NCBI RefSeq assembly: GCF_003583925.1
Contig: NZ_QYCN01000002.1
Coordinates: 140,958 to 178,782 of the forward strand
DNA: 37,825 bases
Source: Hymenobacter rubripertinctus
GTDB taxonomy: Bacteria; Bacteroidota; Bacteroidia; Cytophagales; Hymenobacteraceae
Direction: 5' to 3'
The translations under genes were made by a program, and so were the position numbers. The notes under the pieces were generated by a model. That model made no database searches, was not told the origin of the DNA, and saw only the letters and a list, made by a program, of their open reading frames with translations. Below are positions 1 to 7,661 of the stretch, piece after piece; within the stretch, counting starts at the first letter, position 1; each line of letters begins with the position of its first letter.

Positions 1-129
1 GCAACTACTGCCGTTGCCCGGAACCAGCCACGATGCCCCCTCCCTACAGAGTACCCGCCGCCTCTACCCCGGCAGTCCTGGACTTCCTGGCACAACCCTA
101 AACAGCGGCACCTGAACCACTCCCCGGTA

Positions 130-150
130 CCGCAGGCGGGCCACCTGCGG
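130..150. terminator. Possible small hairpin in the left-edge intergenic DNA
   Basis: Seven-base arms CCGCAGG and CCTGCGG are separated by a 7-nt loop. It lies downstream of the minus-strand gene ending at 212 and could end that transcript, but no T-run follows on either strand. The rest of 1-211 holds no gene I can support. One forward frame is open from base 2 to a TGA at 113-115 and might be the tail of a gene outside the window, but it has no recognisable content. Confidence 0.2.
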
Positions 151-211
151 GCCGCAGGCACCGGCTGCGAATACCGGCCACTGCCCCGGATTGGCGGCTA
201 CGGCGCTGCTA

Positions 212-478
212 TCAGCTTTCTGCCCGCACCAGCGTCACCTCGTCGCGGGTGAAGTCGAACTGCTTTTTATCTACCGCGCCCCGGCACGTCACCACGCTGG
301 GCGGGGCCAGCTTGCCCTGCTGGTCGGCTTCGGTGGCGGCCTGGCCGGTTACGTCCACGGTGGTCACCAGTTCGCCGTTGCGGCGCAGCTGCCAGGGGCC
401 GGGCAGCATTTTTTCCGTGGGGTAGCCCACCAGAAACGTTTCCTGGGGCGAGAGGGCAATAATGTCGAGAACCTGCAT
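212..478 (-). CDS. Hypothetical protein, 88 aa
   Basis: A small soluble protein with no signal peptide or membrane segment. I do not recognise a named domain. The chain reads as alternating beta strands: a strand near residues 3-17, a GPWQLRRNGE turn-like segment, then a valine-rich stretch containing PPSVVTCRG and a closing FDFTRDEVTLV strand. The ATG at 478 is preferred over an in-frame ATG at 547, because the 23 upstream residues are low in structure and run into the neighbouring gap. It lies about 100 nt downstream of the GyrI-like gene on the same strand, so it may be the last gene of a holA operon. It resembles small uncharacterised proteins that I recall from Hymenobacter genomes, but that is from memory only. 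Confidence 0.6.
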   Translation of the reverse strand: MQVLDIIALSPQETFLVGYPTEKMLPGPWQLRRNGELVTTVDVTGQAATEADQQGKLAPPSVVTCRGAVDKKQFDFTRDEVTLVRAES

Positions 479-577
479 GGGAGGAAGTGGTAAAGAAGAC
501 AGTGGGAAATAGCAGCAGCCCAAGTTTGGGGCCTCAGGCCGCGTCATCGGCCTTGGTACGCAAATCGAACCGAAACG

Positions 578-1087
578 CTAGCCGGCGCACGCTGCAACAG
601 GCAGCCAGATTTCCTCTTCCGAGCTGGGGTGGGCGTTGCGGTAGCCGGGACCCAGCACCTCCAGATGCGGACGGGTGCTGTCGAGCAGCCAGCCCGAAGT
701 GGGCAGCCATTGCGTCAGGATGGCCTGAAAGATGCGCGGGTCGAGGCTGGAGCCCCGGTAGTCGAAGATGGCGTAGCGGCCGGCGGGCACCACCAGGGCC
801 TGCATATTCGGTGGCACCGGGGTGGCGGCCGGCACTTCCAGGGCCGCCCACTTGCAAAACTGGGTGCGCGGCGAATAGGCAGCGAAATACGCCGGCGGAT
901 ACTGCGTCACCGAAAATAAATCGGGGCCGACGGGCGGCTCCATTTCCCGGCGGCGCGGCATAAAGGCCCGCCACAGCTCCGGCGTCCGGTCGTGCTCGCG
1001 CGACATAACCAGGCACTGGCCCACCAGGTGGCGGGCGGGCGCATCGAACAGGCGGGGCTGCAAAGTGGGGAAGGCCGACATGGGCAT
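578..1087 (-). CDS. GyrI-like / AraC effector-binding domain protein, 169 aa
   Basis: A stand-alone GyrI-like (SRPBCC-independent, AraC effector-binding) fold, a family that binds small molecules or gyrase. Seen in the sequence: an N-terminal strand followed by a helix carrying TPELWRAFMPRR, a substrate-facing segment FSVTQYPPAYFA, and the family-typical block LVVPAGRYAIFDYRG near residues 108-125. After it come FQAILTQWLPTSGW and the strand LLDSTRPHLEVLGPGY with ending EEEIWLPV. The order (a PAGRYAVF-like motif, a helix before W-L, then HxEVL and an E-E-I-W-x-P-V end) is diagnostic. No DNA-binding helix-turn-helix is fused, so it is not a regulator by itself. It starts 31 nt after the stop of holA, so co-transcription is likely. 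An alternative start two codons downstream (1081) is equally possible. The ligand is unknown. Confidence 0.8.
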   Translation of the reverse strand: MPMSAFPTLQPRLFDAPARHLVGQCLVMSREHDRTPELWRAFMPRRREMEPPVGPDLFSVTQYPPAYFAAYSPRTQFCKWAALEVPAATPVPPNMQALVVPAGRYAIFDYRGSSLDPRIFQAILTQWLPTSGWLLDSTRPHLEVLGPGYRNAHPSSEEEIWLPVAACAG

Positions 1088-1118
1088 TGAGGAGGGAGAA
1101 CCGAAATACGGCCGGCCC

Positions 1119-2195
1119 CTACCCCGTCACGGCGTGCAAAGGCACCGGGTGCAGCACCAGCCAGATGAGCTCCCGCAGGATTTCGCCGTCGCTCATCGAG
1201 CCCGCGTCGATGCCCTTGCTCTGGGCGTCGGCCCGGCGGATGAGGTGCACGATGTCGCGGGTGCGGCCGAAGTCGAACACCTTCAGGCCGGTCTGGTAGT
1301 CGCGGCGGGCGAAGGCGTTGCGCACACCCAGCCTGAGCCAGTCGGCATCGGTGGGGTTGGGCAGCTGGTGCAGGGCCAGCAGGCGCGAAAAGTAGTTGAA
1401 GAGCAGGGTAAGGTTGGGGATGAGCGGGTTGTTTTTGGGGTTGGCCTCGAAGTAGAGCAGGATGCGGTTGGCCTTGAGCACGTCGCGCCGGATGAGGGCC
1501 GTTTGCAGCTCAAAGATATTGTAGTCCTTGCTGATGCCCACCATGCGCTGCACCAGGTCCTCATCAATGCGGTGGCCGGGCAGCAGGTTGAGCAGCATCT
1601 TATCCACCTCGTTGGTGAGCCGGCTCAATTCGCCCCCGATGTACTCGGCCAGCATATTGGTGGCCTGGGGCGTCATCTGCTGGCCCTTGCTGCGCACGTA
1701 GGCCGTCAGCCAGGGGGCCACCTGGTTGTCGTAAAGCTTCTTGCTGGTCATGAGCACCGTGCCGGCCGGGGCGGGCGCTTTTTTGTCGCCGGTGAGCAGC
1801 TTGCCCAGCTTCTTGCGGGCATCGAGGGTTTTGTGCTTGTAGCAGAACACCAGCACAGTGCTCTGGAGCGGGTTTTTGAGGTAGGCTTCCAGAAACGGCC
1901 AGCTTTTTTCCGCTTCCAGATCGGCCACGGCCTGGGCTTCCTTCACGATGACCACCGAGCGCTCGGCCATCATGGGGAAGCGCTTGGCCTGGCCCAGAAT
2001 GCCGGCCACGTCGGTGTCCTTGCCATACAGCACCACCTGGTTGAAGCCCTTGTCGGGCTCGGCCAGCACGTGCTTTTCCAGCAGGTCGGCCACTAGGTCA
2101 ATATAGTAGGGCTCCTCGCCTTGCAGGAAATACACGGGCGCAAACTGCCGCTGCGGCAGCTGCTGGAGGATTTCGTCGGGCGTGAAAACGGGCAT
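1119..2195 (-). CDS. holA: DNA polymerase III subunit delta
   Basis: The delta subunit of the clamp loader opens the beta sliding clamp and works with gamma/tau and delta-prime on primed DNA. The 358-aa length suits the family. The N-terminal part has the typical Bacteroidota opening with [18 protein letters not shown], the degenerate P-loop region of delta. A middle block follows containing [10 protein letters not shown] and [15 protein letters not shown], then the lid and collar domains with [27 protein letters not shown] and [13 protein letters not shown]. These match HolA domains I, II and III in order. It is transcribed away from tyrS. Its start codon lies 4 nt from an inverted short-word repeat, and a minus-strand TACCTTTG box at 2271-2278 is a plausible promoter. 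It probably leads an operon with the GyrI-like gene. Confidence 0.95.
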   Translation of the reverse strand: MPVFTPDEILQQLPQRQFAPVYFLQGEEPYYIDLVADLLEKHVLAEPDKGFNQVVLYGKDTDVAGILGQAKRFPMMAERSVVIVKEAQAVADLEAEKSWPFLEAYLKNPLQSTVLVFCYKHKTLDARKKLGKLLTGDKKAPAPAGTVLMTSKKLYDNQVAPWLTAYVRSKGQQMTPQATNMLAEYIGGELSRLTNEVDKMLLNLLPGHRIDEDLVQRMVGISKDYNIFELQTALIRRDVLKANRILLYFEANPKNNPLIPNLTLLFNYFSRLLALHQLPNPTDADWLRLGVRNAFARRDYQTGLKVFDFGRTRDIVHLIRRADAQSKGIDAGSMSDGEILRELIWLVLHPVPLHAVTG

Positions 2196-2270
2196 AATGG
2201 GTTGTCAGTTGGTCGTTGTCAGTTGTCAGGCTTCCGCGTGCACTTACCAAAGCCCGCACGCCACTCACAA

Positions 2271-2278
2271 CAAAGGTA
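2271..2278 (-). promoter_or_regulatory. Putative -7 box for holA
   Basis: On the minus strand this reads TACCTTTG, matching the Bacteroidota TAnnTTTG -7 consensus. It lies about 76 nt upstream of the holA ATG. No good TTTG -33 box is seen at the expected distance. It forms an exact inverted partner with the box at 2291-2298. Confidence 0.5.
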
Positions 2279-2290
2279 CCGCCGAGCCGC

Positions 2291-2298
2291 TACCTTTG
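2291..2298 (+). promoter_or_regulatory. Putative -7 box for tyrS
   Basis: TACCTTTG on the plus strand matches TAnnTTTG. It lies about 94 nt upstream of the tyrS ATG. With the box at 2271-2278 it makes an 8-bp inverted repeat with a 12-nt spacer, so the two divergent promoters would face away from each other. Confidence 0.5.
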
Positions 2299-2391
2299 TG
2301 CCCGGCCCAGCAACTTAGCCCCGCGGGCACTGCGCCCCGGCGCGGTTTTACCTGCCTGACAACTGACAACCAACCCCTGACAACTCCTTCT

Positions 2392-3732
2392 ATGAATCTC
2401 ATCGACGAACTGCGCTGGCGCGGCATGTTTCACGACATGATGCCCGGCACCGAGGAACACCTGCTCAGCAACGCCCCCGTTACCGGCTACATCGGCTTCG
2501 ACCCGACGGCCCCTTCCCTGCACATCGGCAACCTGGCCACCATTATGCTGCTGGTGCACTTGCAGCGGGCCGGCCACCGGCCTTTGGCGCTGGTGGGCGG
2601 CGCTACCGGCATGATCGGCGACCCCTCGGGCAAGTCGGCCGAGCGCAACCTGCTCGATGAGCAGGCCCTGCGCCGCAACCAGGCCGGCATTCAGGCCCAG
2701 CTGGAGAAGTTTCTCGACTTTTCGGCAGGCCCGACCGGCGCGCAGGTGGTTAACAACTACGACTGGTTCCAGGGCTTCGGCTTCCTGGGCTTCCTGCGGG
2801 AAGTGGGCAAGCACCTGACGGTAAACTACATGATGGCCAAAGACTCGGTGAAGCGCCGCATCGGCGGCAACGAGGACTCGGGCGCCGACGGCATCAGCTA
2901 CACCGAGTTCAGCTACCAGCTGCTCCAGGGCTACGACTTCGTGCACCTCTACCGCGAATACGGCTGCACCCTGCAAATGGGCGCCTCCGACCAGTGGGGC
3001 AACATCACGACCGGCACCGAGCTCATCCGCCGCATGGGCGGCGAGCCAGCAACGGCCAATGAACAACCAACAGCCAACAATCAACAGCCAGCCAAAGCCT
3101 ACGCCCTCACCGGCCAGCTCATCACCAAGGCCGACGGCACCAAGTACGGCAAGAGCGAAACCGGCACCGTCTGGCTCGACGGCACGCTCACCAGCCCCTA
3201 CCAGTTCTACCAGTTCTTCCTCAACGCTGCCGATGCCGACGTGCCCCGTCTCATCCGGGTGTTCACGCTGCTGAGCCAGCCCGAAATCGAAGCCCTGGAA
3301 GCCGAGCACGCCCAGGCCCCTAACCTGCGCATCCTGCAAAAGGCCCTCGCCAAAGACGTTACCATCCGGGTGCACTCCGAGGTGGCCTACGAGGCGGCCC
3401 TGGCGGCTTCCCAGGTACTGTTCGGCGGCGGCGAGCTCAGCTCCCTCGACGAGGCCACGCTGCTCGACGTGTTTGCCGGCGTGCCCCACGTGCAGGTGCC
3501 CCGCACCAGCCTAGCCGGGCACAACGTTATCAGCCTGCTCAGCGAAGCCACGGGCGGCGTCATCTTCGCTTCCAAGGGTGAAGCCAAGAAGATGATTCAG
3601 GCCGGGGGCGTGAGCCTGAACCGCGAGAAGGCCACCCTGGAGCAGCAAGCCACCGAAGTGCCGCTGCTGCTCGACCAGTACGTGGTGGCCCAGAAGGGCA
3701 AGAAGAACTACTTCCTGATTACGGTAGTGTAA
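2392..3732 (+). CDS. tyrS: Tyrosyl-tRNA synthetase
   Basis: Class I aminoacyl-tRNA synthetase that charges tRNA-Tyr with tyrosine in the cytoplasm; 446 aa. The Rossmann catalytic domain shows the HIGH-type motif HIGN at residues 44-47 and the KMSKS-type motif KYGKS at 251-255. The S4-like RNA-binding domain closes the protein ([13 protein letters not shown] near the C-terminus). The ATG at 2392 is chosen because [11 protein letters not shown] is the usual N-terminus. The frame is open back to an ATG at 2182, but that part crosses the intergenic repeat and promoter. Odd point: residues 219-234 ([16 protein letters not shown]) interrupt the usual RRMGGG-KAYALT junction just before the KMSKS loop, and their DNA resembles the intergenic CAAC-rich repeats. 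The frame is kept, so the enzyme is probably functional. Confidence 0.97.
   Translation: MNLIDELRWRGMFHDMMPGTEEHLLSNAPVTGYIGFDPTAPSLHIGNLATIMLLVHLQRAGHRPLALVGGATGMIGDPSGKSAERNLLDEQALRRNQAGIQAQLEKFLDFSAGPTGAQVVNNYDWFQGFGFLGFLREVGKHLTVNYMMAKDSVKRRIGGNEDSGADGISYTEFSYQLLQGYDFVHLYREYGCTLQMGASDQWGNITTGTELIRRMGGEPATANEQPTANNQQPAKAYALTGQLITKADGTKYGKSETGTVWLDGTLTSPYQFYQFFLNAADADVPRLIRVFTLLSQPEIEALEAEHAQAPNLRILQKALAKDVTIRVHSEVAYEAALAASQVLFGGGELSSLDEATLLDVFAGVPHVQVPRTSLAGHNVISLLSEATGGVIFASKGEAKKMIQAGGVSLNREKATLEQQATEVPLLLDQYVVAQKGKKNYFLITVV
3046..3093 (+). repeat. 48-bp CAACAGCCAACAAT-type insertion inside tyrS
   Basis: This is an A/C-rich stretch of 16 codons encoding Gln, Asn, Pro, Ala and Thr only, apart from one Glu. 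It includes GAACAACCAACAGCCAACAA and then TCAACAGCCAGCC. The words resemble the CAAC-rich repeats at both ends of the gap upstream of this gene. The surrounding tyrS sequence is GC-rich and conserved, and the insertion sits in a surface-loop position between two conserved strands. Confidence 0.6.
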
Positions 3733-3746
3733 GTACAACCACGCGG

Positions 3747-3824
3747 CGGTTCGAGCAGCTACCAACAAAAGAGGCCCTGCCGATTTATCGGCAGGGCCTC
3801 TTTTGTTGGTAGCTGCTCGAACCG
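3747..3824. terminator. Perfect 38-bp inverted repeat, bidirectional terminator between tyrS and the histone-like gene
   Basis: The left arm (3747-3784) and right arm (3787-3824) are exact reverse complements over 38 bases, with a 2-nt TT loop. The inner stem contains AAAAGAGGCCCTGCCGAT and ATCGGCAGGGCCTCTTTT, giving A- and T-runs on both strands. It separates the convergent tyrS and histone H1-like genes. Confidence 0.85.
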
Positions 3825-3843
3825 CGCGGGGCGGCCCGCTCAA

Positions 3844-4086
3844 TTACTTCTTTTTGGCAGGAGCCGCTTTTTTAGCAGCGGGAGCCGCTTTAGCAGGAGC
3901 CGCAGCAGCGGGGGCGTCGTTTTTCTTGTTCTGCACCTCAGTGCGGATGGTCTGGGCCATGTTCTTGAGCTCCTGCATGCCTTTGCGCACGCGGGTACCA
4001 GCAGCCGAGTTCTGCTTGTCGTAGAACTTTTCGAAGTCGCCTTCCAGCGACATCACGAGATCTTTGAGTTGGCTAAAATTGCTCAT
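3844..4086 (-). CDS. Histone H1-like nucleoid protein (Hc1 family), 80 aa
   Basis: A small basic DNA-binding protein of the bacterial histone H1/Hc1 family known from Chlamydiae and Bacteroidota, presumed to compact the nucleoid. The N-terminal two-thirds is helical with FSQLKDLVMSLEGDFEKFYD, then AAGTRVRKGMQELKNMAQTIRTE. The last 25 residues are a Lys/Ala/Pro tail ending APAKKK, typical of eukaryotic-like H1 tails. The start at 4086 (MSNFSQL) matches the family; an in-frame ATG at 4131 adds 15 unrelated residues. It converges on tyrS and is separated from it by the long bidirectional hairpin. The 3' half is low-complexity (alternating GCn and AAG/AAA codons). Confidence 0.9.
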   Translation of the reverse strand: MSNFSQLKDLVMSLEGDFEKFYDKQNSAAGTRVRKGMQELKNMAQTIRTEVQNKKNDAPAAAAPAKAAPAAKKAAPAKKK

Positions 4087-4271
4087 TTTGGGAGGGGTAT
4101 GTGGTGTGGAAAAGGAGTTAACTAGGCCCAATATACAGTGATTTCAAATACAAGCAAGTGGCAATTTTTTTTTCTCAAATGCCTTTTCAAGCTCAATAAA
4201 GCACTTTTTGGTGCAAACACACCCTCCCAAGCCCAACTGTGTCTACCGGACTACCTGCGAATAGTCCTAAA

Positions 4272-4308
4272 ACAAAAGCCAGCCTCCCGGCGGGAAGCTG
4301 GCTTTTGT
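4272..4308 (-). terminator. Terminator of the palmitoyltransferase-like gene
   Basis: Arms ACAAAAGCCAGC and GCTGGCTTTTGT flank a GC-rich inner part (CTCCCGGCGGGAA) that can pair further. It lies 17 nt beyond the stop of the minus-strand gene ending at 4326. The T-run is formed by the CTTTTGT end. Confidence 0.7.
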
Positions 4309-4325
4309 ACTTCTTGGTGGTTACA

Positions 4326-5576
4326 TTAGTCTGCCAGCCCGGCAGGCACTTCGGCTTTGGAATAAAGCCCTTTGGAGAGTTTGTCCTGCACGGCCTCGAA
4401 GGCTTTAATCGTCAGCACTACGTCATCCAGGGTGTGCACGGCCGTGGGAATGAGGCGGAGCATGATCACGTCCTTCGGCACGACGGGATAAACCACGATT
4501 GAGCAGAAAATACCGTGATTTTCCCGCAAATCGAAGGTAATCTGGGCCGCATCCGTGAGCTGGCCGCTGAGCAGCACCGGCGTCACGCAGGAGGTAGTGG
4601 TACCGATGTTGAAGCCTTTTTCGCGCAGGCCGCTTTGCAGGGCCCGCACAATAACCCAGAGGTTTTCCTTCAGCTCGGGCTGGGTGCGCAGCAGCTCCAG
4701 GCGCTTCAAAGCACCTACGACCAGCGGCATGGGCAGGCTTTTCGCGAAAATCTGGCTGCGCATGTTGTAGCGCAAATATTCAATTACGTTCTCGGGTCCC
4801 GCTACGAAGGCCCCGATGCTGGCCATGGACTTGGCAAACGTCGAAAAATAAAGGTCAATGCCGTCCTGCACGCCCTGTTCTTCGCCCGTTCCGGCCCCGG
4901 TGGCACCCTGGGTACCGAAGCCGTGGGCATCGTCGACGAACAAACGGAACTGGAATTTCTCCTTCAGCTTGAGCACCCCCCGCAGGTCGCCCTGGTTGCC
5001 CGACATGCCGAATACGCCCTCGGTAATGACGAGGATGCCGCCGCCGGTTTCATCAATGATGCGCTGGGCGCGCTCCAACTGCTTTTCGAGGCCCGCCATG
5101 TCGTTGTGCACGTACACGAAGCGCTTGCCCGCGTGCAGGCGCACGCCATCAATGATGCAGGCGTGCGACTCGGCGTCATATACAATCACGTCGTGGCGGT
5201 TCACCATCGCGTCGATGATGGACACGACGCCCTGGTAGCCGAAGTTGAGCAGCATGCAGTCGGGCTTCATCACAAACTCGGCCAGCTCGCTTTCCAGCTG
5301 CTCGTGCAGGTTGGAGTTGCCGCTCATCATGCGGGCGCCCATGGGCAGGGCCATGCCGAATTCGGCGGCGGCCTCGGCGTCGGCGCGGCGCACCTCGGGG
5401 TGGTTAGCCAGGCCCAGATAATTGTTCAGGCTCCAGGTGAGCACCTCCTTGCCGCGGAAAATCATGCGGGGCTTGATTTCGCCTTCCAGCTTGGGGAACG
5501 CAAAATAACCGTGCGCGTAGTGCGCGTGGGTGCCCAGCGGGCCGCGGTTGGCGGCAATCTTCTCAAATAGATCCAC
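4326..5576 (-). CDS. Serine palmitoyltransferase-like alpha-oxoamine synthase
   Basis: A PLP enzyme of the alpha-oxoamine synthase family. The best match I know is the Bacteroidota serine palmitoyltransferase, which condenses serine with an acyl-CoA to start sphingolipid synthesis. Biotin (BioF) or glycine C-acetyltransferase (Kbl) relatives are the alternative. Visible: the substrate-binding SLNNYLGLANHP block near residues 49-60, MSGNSNLHEQLE, the PLP-stacking His in DAESHACIIDG (His138), DDAHGFG (215-221), and the Schiff-base Lys in YFSTFAKSMASIGAF (Lys249). I chose the GTG at 5576 (MDLFEKIAANRG, 416 aa), which fits the family. The ATG at 5693 would add 39 residues that overlap a TAACTTTG promoter box. 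It is transcribed divergently from accC, which supplies malonyl-CoA for fatty acids. Confidence 0.85.
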   Translation of the reverse strand: MDLFEKIAANRGPLGTHAHYAHGYFAFPKLEGEIKPRMIFRGKEVLTWSLNNYLGLANHPEVRRADAEAAAEFGMALPMGARMMSGNSNLHEQLESELAEFVMKPDCMLLNFGYQGVVSIIDAMVNRHDVIVYDAESHACIIDGVRLHAGKRFVYVHNDMAGLEKQLERAQRIIDETGGGILVITEGVFGMSGNQGDLRGVLKLKEKFQFRLFVDDAHGFGTQGATGAGTGEEQGVQDGIDLYFSTFAKSMASIGAFVAGPENVIEYLRYNMRSQIFAKSLPMPLVVGALKRLELLRTQPELKENLWVIVRALQSGLREKGFNIGTTTSCVTPVLLSGQLTDAAQITFDLRENHGIFCSIVVYPVVPKDVIMLRLIPTAVHTLDDVVLTIKAFEAVQDKLSKGLYSKAEVPAGLAD

Positions 5577-5644
5577 GAGGGAACGGGTTGAATGTGAAAC
5601 GAAATCAGTGGTTACGGGTGAGGCCTTAACCGCCGAGTAATGTA

Positions 5645-5652
5645 CAAAGTTA
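5645..5652 (-). promoter_or_regulatory. Putative -7 box for the palmitoyltransferase-like gene
   Basis: The minus strand reads TAACTTTG, matching TAnnTTTG, about 70 nt upstream of the GTG at 5576. A second match, TACCTTTG, lies at 5663-5670. Their position inside the frame extension supports the downstream start. Confidence 0.45.
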
Positions 5653-5720
5653 TGGCAATCCGCAAAGGTAACCGTTACCTGCCCGGTATCCAACCAGCGT
5701 CGAATTGCAGCTGGCCGTTT

Positions 5721-5749
5721 TTTGGTGCCGTTGGAATGGCGTTTCTTTG
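5721..5749 (+). promoter_or_regulatory. Putative accC promoter
   Basis: A TTTG at 5721-5724 is followed after 17 nt by TTTCTTTG (5742-5749), a near match to TAnnTTTG. This fits the -33/-7 layout of Bacteroidota promoters. It lies about 108 nt upstream of the accC ATG. Confidence 0.35.
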
Positions 5750-5856
5750 GGGGAAAGAACTGATAAAAGGCCCCACAAATGGCCTGTCGTGCCGCCGCCG
5801 GCTGCGCTCCGCATCACGTTCCTTCCTGCCCCCTCCGCCCCTATTCTCTGCCTCCC

Positions 5857-7368
5857 ATGACAAAAATCAACAAGCTGCTCGTTGCCAACCGCGGCGAAAT
5901 TGCCCTGCGCGTGCTGCGCTCGGCCAAGGAAATGGGCATTGCCACCGTGGCCATCTTCTCGGAAGCCGACCGCAATGCCCTGCACGTGCGCTACGCCGAC
6001 GAGGCCGTGTGCGTAGGCCCGCCCGCCAGCAAAGACAGCTACCTGCGGGGCGACAAAATCCTGGCGGTGTGCAAGCAGCTCGGCGTCGATGCCATTCACC
6101 CGGGCTATGGTTTCCTGAGCGAAAACGCCGAATTCGCCCGCCAGGTGAAAGAAGCGGGGCTGATTTTCGTGGGGCCTTCGCCCGAGGCCATGAACATCAT
6201 GGGCGACAAGCTCTCGGCCAAGCAGGCCGTGCAGGCCTACAACATCCCGCTGGTACCCGGCACCGCCGAGGCCATATCCGACGTGCCCGCCGCCCGGCGC
6301 ATCGCCGCCGAAGTAGGCTACCCCATCCTGATCAAGGCCTCGGCCGGGGGCGGCGGTAAGGGCATGCGCATCGTGAATGCCGACGCCGAGTTTGAGGAGC
6401 AGATGCAGCTGGCCATCAACGAGGCCGTGTCGGCCTTCGGCGACGGGGCCGTGTTCATCGAGAAGTTCGTGACCGGCCCGCGCCACATCGAAATTCAGGT
6501 GCTCGGCGATGAGCACGGCAACATTGTGCATTTGTTCGAGCGCGAGTGCAGCATCCAGCGCCGCCACCAGAAGGTGATTGAGGAAGCGCCCTCGGCGGTG
6601 CTCACGCCCGAGCTACGGGCCGAAATGGGCCGTTGCGCCGTGGACGTGGCCCGGGCCTGCCACTACGCCGGGGCCGGCACCGTGGAGTTCCTGCTCGACG
6701 ATAAGCACAACTTCTACTTCCTGGAGATGAACACCCGCCTCCAGGTGGAACACCCCGTGACGGAGCAAATCACCGGCCTCGACCTGGTGAAGGAGCAGAT
6801 CCGGGTGGCGGAAGGCCAGCCCCTGCCCTTCCGCCAGGAAGACCTGACCATTACCGGCCATTCGCTGGAGCTGCGCGTGTACGCCGAAGACCCGCAGAAC
6901 AACTTCCTGCCCGACATCGGGACGCTCACCACCTACGTGCGCCCCCAGGGCCCCGGCGTACGCGTGGACGACGGCTTCGAGCAGGGCATGGACATCCCGA
7001 TCTACTACGACCCGATGATTGCCAAGCTCGTGGTGCACGGCGCGACCCGCGCCGAGGCCATTGCCCGGATGCTGCGCGCCATCGACGAGTACCAGATTAC
7101 CGGCATCGAAACCACGTTGGCCTTCGGAACCTACGTGCTCAACCATCCCGCCTTCGTCAGCGGCAACTTCGACACCAACTTCATCCGCGACCATTTCCCG
7201 GCCGACGCCCTGAAGCCCGCCGCCCCCGACCAGGCCACCGCCGAGGTAGCCGCCGTGCTGGCCGCCATGCTGCTAACGGCGAAGAAACCGGGCGCTCCAG
7301 TTGCCCCTTCGGAAATGCCCGCCGCTACCGGCTCCAACTGGAAGCGGAACCGGCTGGGCGCACGGTAA
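5857..7368 (+). CDS. accC: Acetyl-CoA carboxylase, biotin carboxylase subunit
   Basis: ATP-grasp enzyme that carboxylates biotin on the carrier protein, the first step of malonyl-CoA and fatty-acid synthesis; 503 aa. The start at 5857 (MTKINKLLVANRGEIALRVL) is the classic N-terminus. Domains in order: the N-terminal biotin carboxylase fold, with HPGYGFLSENAEFA near residues 81-95; the ATP-grasp domain, with the glycine loop GGGGKGM (164-170) and MNTRLQVEHPVTE; and the C-terminal domain, with LELRVYAEDP and KLVVHGATRAEA. About 40 extra C-terminal residues (Ala/Pro-rich, ending NWKRNRLGAR) go beyond the E. coli length. A similar tail is common in Bacteroidota acyl-CoA carboxylases, so a propionyl-CoA carboxylase role cannot be excluded. 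accB is not adjacent in the window. Confidence 0.92.
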   Translation: MTKINKLLVANRGEIALRVLRSAKEMGIATVAIFSEADRNALHVRYADEAVCVGPPASKDSYLRGDKILAVCKQLGVDAIHPGYGFLSENAEFARQVKEAGLIFVGPSPEAMNIMGDKLSAKQAVQAYNIPLVPGTAEAISDVPAARRIAAEVGYPILIKASAGGGGKGMRIVNADAEFEEQMQLAINEAVSAFGDGAVFIEKFVTGPRHIEIQVLGDEHGNIVHLFERECSIQRRHQKVIEEAPSAVLTPELRAEMGRCAVDVARACHYAGAGTVEFLLDDKHNFYFLEMNTRLQVEHPVTEQITGLDLVKEQIRVAEGQPLPFRQEDLTITGHSLELRVYAEDPQNNFLPDIGTLTTYVRPQGPGVRVDDGFEQGMDIPIYYDPMIAKLVVHGATRAEAIARMLRAIDEYQITGIETTLAFGTYVLNHPAFVSGNFDTNFIRDHFPADALKPAAPDQATAEVAAVLAAMLLTAKKPGAPVAPSEMPAATGSNWKRNRLGAR

Positions 7369-7385
7369 GAGTTGAATGCGAATTC

Positions 7386-7432
7386 GGATACCAGAAACGC
7401 CCGGCCAGTTTGGCCGGGCGTTTCTGGTATCC
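7386..7432. terminator. Bidirectional terminator between accC and the small membrane gene
   Basis: Perfect 22-bp arms GGATACCAGAAACGCCCGGC-CA and TGGCCGGGCGTTTCTGGTAT-CC surround a 3-nt GTT loop. It lies between the convergent stops of accC (7368) and the minus gene ending at 7434. Confidence 0.8.
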
Positions 7433-7433
7433 G

Positions 7434-7652
7434 TTAAGGCAGCTCCGGCACTTCCATCGGATGGAGCAGCAGGAAGATAAAACCCAGTATACAGACGAAA
7501 AAAACGAACCCACCGACCCAGCCAGCCACCAGCAAAAACCAATCGGGTTTGCTGGCAGATTGATTGCGAAAACGCGTGCACCCATGATAAACCCCAGCCA
7601 GCACGTACGCGACCATTGGCCCTACCAAAAACAATAAGACTTCTTGATTCAT
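7434..7652 (-). CDS. Small two-helix membrane protein, 72 aa
   Basis: I do not recognise a family. Two hydrophobic segments are visible, at about residues 4-22 (LLFLVGPMVAYVLAGVYHG) and 38-64 (a W/G/F/L-rich stretch including FVFFVCILGFIFLLL). They are separated by a basic loop with TRFRNQSASKPDW, so an inner-membrane hairpin is likely. The ATG at 7652 is preceded by GAAAGG, a modest Shine-Dalgarno. It lies just downstream of a start-less reading frame and bshB1 on the same strand. The bidirectional hairpin that also ends accC follows its stop, which supports transcription in this direction. Confidence 0.65.
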   Translation of the reverse strand: MNQEVLLFLVGPMVAYVLAGVYHGCTRFRNQSASKPDWFLLVAGWVGGFVFFVCILGFIFLLLHPMEVPELP

Positions 7653-7661
7653 CGACCTTTC

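Larger units (their letters stand above)
2200..2386. repeat. Inverted pair of CAACTGACAAC-type short-word repeats filling the holA-tyrS gap
   Basis: The left arm (about 2200-2230) reads GTTGTCAGTTG and GTTGTCAGTTGTCAGG on the plus strand. The right arm (about 2355-2386) reads CCTGACAACTGACAACCAAC, then CTGACAACTCC. The arms are reverse complements built from repeats of the word TGACAACCAAC/TGACAAC. They begin 4 nt from the holA start codon and end 5 nt before the tyrS start codon, so the divergent promoter core sits exactly between them. No transposase is present. Confidence 0.75.

Noticed and set aside
1..115. Possible C-terminal tail of a plus-strand gene entering from the left
   Set aside because: The frame is open to a TGA at 113-115 but is only 37 codons and has no recognisable content.
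2182..2391. Upstream extension of tyrS to an ATG at 2182
   Set aside because: It crosses the inverted repeat and two promoter boxes and overlaps holA; the family N-terminus starts at 2392.
5577..5693. ATG start of the palmitoyltransferase-like gene
   Set aside because: The extra 39 residues do not fit the family and overlap a TAACTTTG box; GTG at 5576 gives the expected length.
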